This document shows positions 58,165 to 64,000 of a stretch of 64,000 bases of DNA, piece by piece. The translations under genes were made by a program, and so were the position numbers. Positions within the stretch are counted from its first letter, which is position 1; each line of letters begins with the position of its first letter. The notes beneath the pieces are model-generated. The model was not told where the DNA came from, searched no databases, and was given only the letters and a program-made list of their open reading frames with translations. Source of the stretch: Bacillus sp. 2205SS5-2 (GTDB lineage Bacteria; Bacillota; Bacilli; Bacillales; Bacillaceae_K); assembly GCF_037024155.1 (NCBI RefSeq), contig NZ_JAYKTS010000004.1, positions 1 to 64,000 of the forward strand, written 5' to 3'.

Positions 58165-60816
58165 ATGGCTGGTGACTATAAGTCAAGAGAAGAACGCCGC
58201 AAATCCCAGCAAACATCTAAGAAGAAAACGAAGAAAAAGCGCTCGATTTTAAAAAAGCTATTTCTGTTTATGTTTATCTTAGGACTACTGGGATTAATAA
58301 CTGGTGGTGGATTGTTTGCTTATTATGTAAGTGATGCACCTGATTTGGATGAAGCAATTCTAAAAGACACCCTTTCATCCGAGATTTACGATATGAACGG
58401 AGATCTCGTCACAAAAATAGGATCAGAAGAAAATCGAAAATATGTTGAATTTGATGAAATTCCTCCAACCATGAGAGATGCGATTATTGCAACTGAGGAT
58501 GTTCGCTTTTTTGATCATCACGGGATTGATCCGATCCGTTTGGGTGGAGCTGTTCTAGCTAACATTACCCGTGGTTTTGGTTCTGAAGGAGCCTCGACTA
58601 TTACACAGCAAGTCGTAAAGAACTACTTTTTCAGTACCGATAAAACATTAGAAAGAAAAGCAAAAGAAGCATGGCTTGCCATTCAACTAGAACAAAAATA
58701 TGAAAAAGAAGAAATTTTCGAAATGTACGCCAATAAAATTTTAATGGGTGGTCGTATTTACGGGATTGCAACTGCCTCAGATTACTACTATGGAAAGGAA
58801 TTAAGTGAATTAGAACTTCATGAAGCTGCCCAGCTCGCTGGAATGCCACAGAGTCCTAATAACTATAATCCGTTTGTATATCCAGAAGATGCTCAAAAGC
58901 GCCGAGACATTGTGTTAAAGCTCATGAACCAACATGGAAAAATTACCGAAGAAGAGATGAATGCAGCTCTGGAAATTAATGTAACCGAAACACTTCTTAA
59001 AGAAGAAGAAAGAGCATCCGCTGAGGAAGAAGATTATAATATTTTTATTTTCATGGTGATTCAAGAAATTGAAAAACAAGGATATGACATCTCTGATGGA
59101 TTGAAGATTTATACTACTTTTGATCCAGATGCTCAAAAACAAGTAAATAGCGTCCTAACGAATGACAGTATTCTTAGCTATTCCTCTAGGGAAGAGCTTG
59201 CGAACACACTTCAAGCTGGTGTCACGTTATTAGATACGCAAACAGGCGCAGTTCGAGCAATAGGTAGCCGAGGAAAAGAGTCGGTTGATTGGGGCTACAA
59301 TTTTGCCACTCAAGCAAGTTTACAACCTGGCTCGGCAATCAAGCCCTTGATCGATTATGCACCTGCAATCGAAAATTTAAATTGGTCAACTTACCATTTG
59401 ATTGATGATGAACCTTATGAAGGAGATAAAGGATGGTCACCAAAAAACTGGGATAAACAATTTAAAGGACCCATCACTATGAGGGAGTCTGTCTGGGATT
59501 CTCGAAACATCCCTGCGATAAAGACTTTTAAAGAAGTAGGTCCTGAAAAAGCGAAGAAATTCATTAATGGTTTAGGCATTGACTTAGAAAATTACTATGA
59601 GAGTGCCTCAATTGGTGGTGCCGCTGGTACTGATGAAATGAAAACTAGCCCTCTTCAGATGGCTGCTGCTTTTGCTGCTTTTGGAAATGATGGTTTGTAT
59701 AATGAACCTCACTCTATTTCACGAATTGAACTTCGCGATGGTTCTGAGGTAGATTTTACTTCTGAGCCTACCATAGCGATGAAGGATTCTACTGCATATA
59801 TGGTTACCGATATGCTAAAAAGTGTAATCGATCATCCGAGTGGCACTGGAAGAAGCACAAAAATTTCTGGTCTTCCTTTAGCCGGAAAGTCAGGTACAAC
59901 AAACTTCGAGGATGCTCAACTTGAAGAGTTAGGTATTAGTTCTCGAAATGCACCTGATTCGTGGTTTGTTGGTTATACCACGAACTACACCTTGTCCGTC
60001 TGGACAGGTTATGATGATAAAAAAGGCTATTTAACACCAGAAGAAAGACAAAGCGTAACTCAAGCTGGAATTTTCCGAAGCATCATGAGCCACGTATCTC
60101 AAGGTGTCGACACGGCCGATTTTAAAAAACCTGCCTCTGTCATTGAATCACCGGTTGAAGTAGGCTCAAATCCAGCCAAACTTCCAAGTGAGTACACACC
60201 AAAAGATAAAATCATTTATGAATTGTTCGTTCAGGGAACTCAGCCAACGAATTATTCAAAACAATTTGATAAAATTGTTTCACCACAAAACTTAAAGGCA
60301 AAATATAAGAAAAAAGAAAATTCTATTGAATTAACTTGGAAATACGACCATAAAGAAAACAAAGATGTACAATTTCAAGTATCCGGCTCCCTTGATGAAG
60401 GTCCTTTTACAGAGCTTACGACTACAAAAGAATTAGGTTTAAATGTTGAAAATGTTCAGCCAGGCGGAATTTATCAATTCCAAGTGATTGCTGTTGCAGG
60501 TGAACAAGCAAGTGAACCGATTTCCATACTCATTGAAATACCTGAGGAAAAACCTTCAAATGACGATGAAGAAAATGATGATGGTAACGGCGAAGAAGGT
60601 AATGGTGACGGTAATGGTAATGGTAATGGTAATGGTGACGGTGACGGTGACGGTGACGGTGACGGTGACGGTGACGGTGACGGTAATGGTGACGGTGATG
60701 ATGACGATAATGGTGACGGTGATGGTGATTCATCAGGAGGGGAAGATGATGAACCGGTAGATGGTAACGAAGGTGATGACTCCTCAGAAGGGAATGAAAC
60801 GACCACAACGTCATAA
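58165..60816 (+). CDS. ponA: Penicillin-binding protein 1A/1B (PonA) with long Asp-Gly repeat tail
   Basis: A protein of about 883 residues, a bifunctional class A PBP. It has a cytoplasmic basic N-terminus and a membrane helix (about 30-52). The GT51 glycosyltransferase has EDVRFFDHHGIDPIRLGGA and GASTITQQVVKN. The transpeptidase has SxxK in QPGSAIKPLIDY, SRN-type WDSRNIP and KSGTT. A fibronectin III-like domain (about 690-780) and a low-complexity GDG/GNG tail follow. It polymerises and crosslinks peptidoglycan outside the membrane. The start at 58165 is 10 bp after the recU stop; the upstream ATG would overlap recU. Confidence 0.95.
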   Translation: MAGDYKSREERRKSQQTSKKKTKKKRSILKKLFLFMFILGLLGLITGGGLFAYYVSDAPDLDEAILKDTLSSEIYDMNGDLVTKIGSEENRKYVEFDEIPPTMRDAIIATEDVRFFDHHGIDPIRLGGAVLANITRGFGSEGASTITQQVVKNYFFSTDKTLERKAKEAWLAIQLEQKYEKEEIFEMYANKILMGGRIYGIATASDYYYGKELSELELHEAAQLAGMPQSPNNYNPFVYPEDAQKRRDIVLKLMNQHGKITEEEMNAALEINVTETLLKEEERASAEEEDYNIFIFMVIQEIEKQGYDISDGLKIYTTFDPDAQKQVNSVLTNDSILSYSSREELANTLQAGVTLLDTQTGAVRAIGSRGKESVDWGYNFATQASLQPGSAIKPLIDYAPAIENLNWSTYHLIDDEPYEGDKGWSPKNWDKQFKGPITMRESVWDSRNIPAIKTFKEVGPEKAKKFINGLGIDLENYYESASIGGAAGTDEMKTSPLQMAAAFAAFGNDGLYNEPHSISRIELRDGSEVDFTSEPTIAMKDSTAYMVTDMLKSVIDHPSGTGRSTKISGLPLAGKSGTTNFEDAQLEELGISSRNAPDSWFVGYTTNYTLSVWTGYDDKKGYLTPEERQSVTQAGIFRSIMSHVSQGVDTADFKKPASVIESPVEVGSNPAKLPSEYTPKDKIIYELFVQGTQPTNYSKQFDKIVSPQNLKAKYKKKENSIELTWKYDHKENKDVQFQVSGSLDEGPFTELTTTKELGLNVENVQPGGIYQFQVIAVAGEQASEPISILIEIPEEKPSNDDEENDDGNGEEGNGDGNGNGNGNGDGDGDGDGDGDGDGDGNGDGDDDDNGDGDGDSSGGEDDEPVDGNEGDDSSEGNETTTTS
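60598..60740 (+). repeat. Tandem GGTGAC/GGTAAT hexamer array in ponA
   Basis: About two dozen copies of a six-base unit (GGTGAC, GGTAAT, GGTGAT) encode alternating Gly and Asp or Asn. The run of GGTGAC at 60635-60682 is almost uninterrupted and prone to slippage; because units are in multiples of three, length change keeps the frame. Confidence 0.9.
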
Positions 60817-60825
60817 ATATGATAT

Positions 60826-60876
60826 AAAAAAGAAGATCCGCCTACCAATTATTAAGCAGGCGGTCTTCTTTTTTTG
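60826..60876. terminator. Bidirectional terminator between ponA and ypoC
   Basis: AAAAAAGAAGATCCGCCT pairs with AGGCGGTCTTCTTTTTTT with one bulge. It separates two convergent operons. Confidence 0.9.
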
Positions 60877-61370
60877 ATGGCTATTTTTTTCATTCCTTGT
60901 TTGTATTGCTCATTCATCAATTCATTTAGCTGTATAAATGAAGGGTAAGCCACTGGTCTAGCAATGACAAAATCTAGCCTTTCAATTACATTCACTGGCT
61001 TATAGGAATACTCTAAAATTGACTTTTGCCAGCTATCCAATGAGACCGGTTTGTCATTGCTCCAAAATAAAAGCTTAAACAAGAGAGAGACCCCTTTTTT
61101 CATTTTTACGTCTAACTCGTTAGATCGCTCAGCAAATAGTGAATTTAATTTATTTTGTATACATTCCCACTCTGAAAAAATTTCTTTAAGATAATTTTCT
61201 GGATTTTGCCAAGGAAAAGGCTCATCACTTTTTTCGTTCGTGTAATACATAATTTCAAATGGAAAAAGCTCGTGTATCCAATTGGAATTCCTTCCAATGT
61301 TTTGTTCGACTGAACAAGAAGCTTGAAAAAAAAGCGGATGAATTAATTGTGACGGAATATTACACTCCAT
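60852..61370 (-). CDS. ypoC: YpoC-like protein
   Basis: A 172-residue soluble protein (IPSQLIHPLFFQASC...FPWQNPENYLKEIFSEWE...FVIARPVAYPSFIQLNELMNEQYKQGMKKI) matching YpoC in length and position after nth. Function unknown. It overlaps nth by 11 bp, so the genes are translationally coupled. Confidence 0.86.
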   Translation of the reverse strand: MECNIPSQLIHPLFFQASCSVEQNIGRNSNWIHELFPFEIMYYTNEKSDEPFPWQNPENYLKEIFSEWECIQNKLNSLFAERSNELDVKMKKGVSLLFKLLFWSNDKPVSLDSWQKSILEYSYKPVNVIERLDFVIARPVAYPSFIQLNELMNEQYKQGMKKIAIKKRRPPA

Positions 61371-62025
61371 GAGTAATCTCCTTCTTTTTCAACCTCTTCT
61401 TCCCTTCCCTGCAAAGGGGCAGAAGTGGACACTCGACACACTGTGGATTTTGGGCTTTACAATGATAACGACCAAAGAAGATGAGACGGTGATGCGTTAC
61501 GTTCCACTCTTTTTCTGGAATTTTCCTCGTTAATGTTTTTTCTACTTCTAAGACATTATCCTTCCAACGACAAATACCTAACCGTTTACTGACTCGTTCA
61601 ACATGAGTGTCAACCGCCAATGCGGGAACATGAAAAGCAACGGATAGAACAACATTAGCTGTTTTCCGACCAACTCCGGCTAAACCTACTAAATCCTCGC
61701 GAGTATTTGGTACTACTCCATCATGCTTTTCTAATAGTTGAGTGCAGAGAGTTTGTATGTTTTTTGCCTTGTTTCGAAACAACCCAATAGATTTAATATC
61801 TTGCTGTAATTCCTCAATCGAAACGTCAAGATAATCTTGTGGGGTTTTGTATTTTTTAAATAACTCCTTTGTAACCTTATTGACTAAGACGTCTGTGCAC
61901 TGTGCTGATAGAGCAACGGCAATAACGAGTTCAAATGGATTGTCATGTACAAGCTCACAATGAGCTTCTGGATACATTTTTTTCATTTCATCTAGACAGA
62001 ACCGAATTTGGTTTATATTTAACAT
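61360..62025 (-). CDS. nth: Endonuclease III
   Basis: A 221-residue HhH-GPD bifunctional DNA glycosylase/AP lyase. The helix-hairpin-helix with catalytic Lys is REDLVGLAGVGRKTANVVLSVAF, and the catalytic Asp is in ALAVDTHVERVSKRLG. The [4Fe-4S] loop is CKAQNPQCVECPLLPLC. It removes oxidised pyrimidines. Located between dnaD and ypoC in the conserved dnaD-nth-ypoC unit. Confidence 0.96.
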   Translation of the reverse strand: MLNINQIRFCLDEMKKMYPEAHCELVHDNPFELVIAVALSAQCTDVLVNKVTKELFKKYKTPQDYLDVSIEELQQDIKSIGLFRNKAKNIQTLCTQLLEKHDGVVPNTREDLVGLAGVGRKTANVVLSVAFHVPALAVDTHVERVSKRLGICRWKDNVLEVEKTLTRKIPEKEWNVTHHRLIFFGRYHCKAQNPQCVECPLLPLCREGKKRLKKKEITHGV

Positions 62026-62043
62026 AGCTTCTCCACCTTATTA

Positions 62044-62754
62044 CTATTGCTCCAGCCAATTATAAAACGGAACGGATTTATTTCTTGGTATTTCTTTTTT
62101 CTCTCGTTGTGGTTGTTTTTGTCGAAAGCGTTCGCTATGTGCTCTTGCTTGTTCGATTGTGTTCACACCACTTTTCTTCCACTCGAACAAAATGCGATCA
62201 ATATACCTAAAATTGACTTTTCCTGAAATCACCGCTTCTTTAAGCGCTGCTTTAATAATGGTTGTATTTTGATGATCTTGATCTATCCACATGGAAAGTG
62301 TTTCTACTTCAATTGGAGATAAGGGTCGTCCAAATTCTTGTTCAAAAGCTTTGTATAAATCACCTTCATCCATCAAGTTTTGTTGAAGATTACTTGATTT
62401 TTCTTCTAGTTCTAAAGTAGATATCATTTTTTCCCAGAGCGATTGAAGTGAATATTGCTCATATCGAATCCCTTCAGGAGAAGTCCCCTCTTCGATTGTT
62501 AGAAGACCTTTTTGTAAGAGTTGACGAAGAATCGAACTACTGTGTTCCGACGATATAGTCATCGTACTCGCCAGCTGTTCAGGGGTGGGAAATCTTATCC
62601 CTTTTTGTTGATAAGATAATATCTGTATCAGCAGAACAAGCTCTGTTTCTGCGATGTTCATTTTTGAATAATGGGAGAGTAACATGTTGGGGAGCTGAAT
62701 GCTTCCTTTTTCTAACCATGTCAACAAAAGTTGTTTATAATCCATTTCAGACAC
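62044..62754 (-). CDS. dnaD: DNA replication initiation protein DnaD
   Basis: A 236-residue primosome protein. It has an N-terminal winged-helix domain (LLLTWLEKGSIQLPNMLLSHY...FPTPEQLASTMTISSEHSSSILRQLLQKGLL) and a C-terminal DDBH2 domain (DLYKAFEQEFGRPLSPIEVETLSMWIDQD and ISGKVNFRYIDRILFEWKKSGVNTIEQA). It works with DnaB and DnaI to load helicase at oriC and restart sites. First gene of dnaD-nth-ypoC, downstream of asnS. Confidence 0.95.
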   Translation of the reverse strand: MSEMDYKQLLLTWLEKGSIQLPNMLLSHYSKMNIAETELVLLIQILSYQQKGIRFPTPEQLASTMTISSEHSSSILRQLLQKGLLTIEEGTSPEGIRYEQYSLQSLWEKMISTLELEEKSSNLQQNLMDEGDLYKAFEQEFGRPLSPIEVETLSMWIDQDHQNTTIIKAALKEAVISGKVNFRYIDRILFEWKKSGVNTIEQARAHSERFRQKQPQREKKEIPRNKSVPFYNWLEQ

Positions 62755-62934
62755 CTCAATTTTAGTATATCACGGGAAGATAAAATTGGCTTCGTGAAGG
62801 TGGGAAGTGTTGAAATTGTTCAATCAAAAGCCTATTTTCACGAAGAATAATGTTATTTCATCTCAGTAATTTCCCCTTACTTAATCATTAAATCTTACAA
62901 ATTATCGGATATTTCGTGAATTTTAAAACACGAG

Positions 62935-62965
62935 AGGCCACGTACTTTATCATTGTACGTGGCCT
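62935..62965 (-). terminator. Terminator of asnS
   Basis: AGGCCACGTAC and GTACGTGGCCT pair perfectly over 11 bp around TTTATCATT, followed on the minus strand by a TTTT stretch. It separates asnS from dnaD. Confidence 0.88.
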
Positions 62966-63000
62966 TAAGACGATTCATGTATAGCAATACATGGGAATCT

Positions 63001-64000
63001 TTATGGATAAAGACGATTTAAAAGACGGGGGAACGGGATTGATTCACGAATATGTTCCACTCCACTAATCCACGCTACTGTTCGTTCTAGACCTAGTCCA
63101 AAGCCTGAGTGTGGAACTGATCCATATTGACGTGTCTCTAAGTACCATTTATACGCCTCAGCGTCTAAATCATGTTCTTCTACACGTTTTTGCAGTAATT
63201 CAGTGTCATGAATACGTTCTGACCCACCAATGATTTCTCCATATCCTTCAGGAGCTATTAAATCTGCACAGAGAACGACATCCTCATTATTCGGATCAGG
63301 TTGCATATAAAATGGTTTTAAGCTGGTTGGATAATGCGTGATAAACACAGGCATATCAAAGCTTTCTGCAATCGCCGTCTCATGAGGAGAACCAAAGTCA
63401 TCTCCCCATTGAATATCATCAAATCCATTTTCATGTAGAAATTTAAGCGCATCATCATAGGTTATGCGCGGAAATGGCACTTTAATTTTTTCTAACTTAG
63501 ATGTATCTCTTCCTAAACGATCTAATTCTAACGTAGAATTTTCAAGGACCGACTGAACAACATACGATACATATTCTTCTTGAACTTTTAAGTTATCTTC
63601 AAATTGATAGAATGCCATTTCCGGTTCGATCATCCAAAACTCAATTAGATGACGACGAGTTTTGGATTTTTCTGCACGAAACGTCGGCCCGAATGAGAAC
63701 ACTTTACCAAGGGCCATCGCTGCCGCTTCCATATAAAGCTGTCCACTTTGCGACAAAAACGCATCTTCATCAAAATATTTGGTATGAAATAACTCTGTCG
63801 TACCTTCTGGTGCACTTCCTGTTAAAATAGGAGGATCGACTTTAACAAATCCTTCTTTATTAAAGAATTCATATGTTGCTCGAATGATTTCATTACGAAT
63901 TTTCATTACGGCGTGTTGACGTTTAGAACGTAACCAAAGATGGCGGTGATCCATCAAAAATTCGGTTCCATGCTCCTTCGGCGTAATAGGATAGTCGACT
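63001..64000 (-). CDS. asnS: Asparagine--tRNA ligase, 3' part (runs off the window)
   Basis: The last about 333 codons are present and the frame stays open to the right edge; upstream in-frame codons read [23 protein letters not shown], so the gene continues. Class II synthetase motifs are seen: [57 protein letters not shown] (motif 2) and [17 protein letters not shown] (motif 3). The N-terminal anticodon-binding OB domain (about 100 residues) lies outside. It charges tRNA(Asn). The asnS-dnaD order is that of B. subtilis. Confidence 0.96.
   Translation of the reverse strand, partial: VDYPITPKEHGTEFLMDHRHLWLRSKRQHAVMKIRNEIIRATYEFFNKEGFVKVDPPILTGSAPEGTTELFHTKYFDEDAFLSQSGQLYMEAAAMALGKVFSFGPTFRAEKSKTRRHLIEFWMIEPEMAFYQFEDNLKVQEEYVSYVVQSVLENSTLELDRLGRDTSKLEKIKVPFPRITYDDALKFLHENGFDDIQWGDDFGSPHETAIAESFDMPVFITHYPTSLKPFYMQPDPNNEDVVLCADLIAPEGYGEIIGGSERIHDTELLQKRVEEHDLDAEAYKWYLETRQYGSVPHSGFGLGLERTVAWISGVEHIRESIPFPRLLNRLYP

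Noticed and set aside
60474-60848. Antisense Ser/Pro-rich and His/Arg-rich frames across the ponA repeat
   Set aside because: These are by-products of the GGTGAC hexamer array read on the other strand or frame; the composition is fully explained by the repeat.
62755-63000. Possible MITE fragment near 62827 (AAAGCCTATTTTCACGAAG)
   Set aside because: The similarity is limited to about 15 bases at one end; too little to call a copy.
63001-64000. asnS as an N-terminally truncated pseudogene
   Set aside because: The frame is open to the window edge and codes for family sequence up to the last bases, so the missing part is outside the window.

Overview
The window is a chromosomal segment of a low-GC, endospore-forming Bacillaceae (Bacillus-like) bacterium. 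Many genes match B. subtilis yp-region genes in sequence and partly in order: brxA-ypgR-ypgQ, mntABCD/mntR, cspD, ypeQ-ypeP-ypdP-ypdQ-sspL-ypcP, dynA, bpsA-bpsB, ypwA, ypvA, ypsC-rnpB-gpsB-ypsA-cotD, yprB-yprA, yppG-F-E-D-sspM-yppC-recU-ponA-ypoC-nth-dnaD-asnS. Spore genes (sspL, sspM, cotD, yunB, bpsA) show that it sporulates. Calls rest on reading translations and remembered family features; no database was searched.

Layout. 1-8 kb: bacilliredoxin, CvfC-like protein, ABC-F ATPase, HD hydrolase, DegV protein, formate-THF ligase. 8-15 kb: a truncated aldo/keto reductase, AIM24 and methyltransferase genes, AlaX editing protein, a small HTH/membrane pair, a Nudix remnant, aminopeptidase. 15-20 kb: manganese uptake operon mntABCD with mntR and a recognisable MntR box on the mntA promoter. 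20-28 kb: cspD, two RNase H-fold genes, a queuosine-precursor-type transporter, a DMT exporter, yuiD, sspL, 5'-3' exonuclease, sulfurtransferase. 28-37 kb: the double dynamin DynA, YunB, AlkA, type III polyketide synthase plus methyltransferase, CheX, an SDR. 37-40.3 kb: a ba3-type cytochrome oxidase operon with an intact Fnr-type palindrome. 41-53 kb: M32 carboxypeptidase, DinG-like helicase, RNA methyltransferase, RNase P RNA, GpsB, YpsA, CotD, MrfB/MrfA. 53-64 kb: Hsp20, the ypp cluster, RecU, PonA, YpoC, Nth, DnaD and the 3' part of asnS, which runs off the right edge.

The main structure not explained by genes is a family of short palindromic intergenic elements of about 145-162 bp. Their ends read GGCTSTTTTCG...AAAAGAGCC, and several copies are flanked by 8-bp direct repeats. 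At least nine near-complete copies (some decayed) and several fragments lie in the window. They behave like a miniature transposable element (MITE) family, probably mobilised by an ISL3-type transposase. A different 229-bp element with ISL3-like ends and a perfect 8-bp duplication lies at 25854-26082. No complete transposase gene, CRISPR array, prophage or defence system was seen. DNA repair genes are numerous (alkA, ypvA, mrfAB, recU, nth, ypcP), and a near-consensus LexA box lies in the mrfA promoter region.
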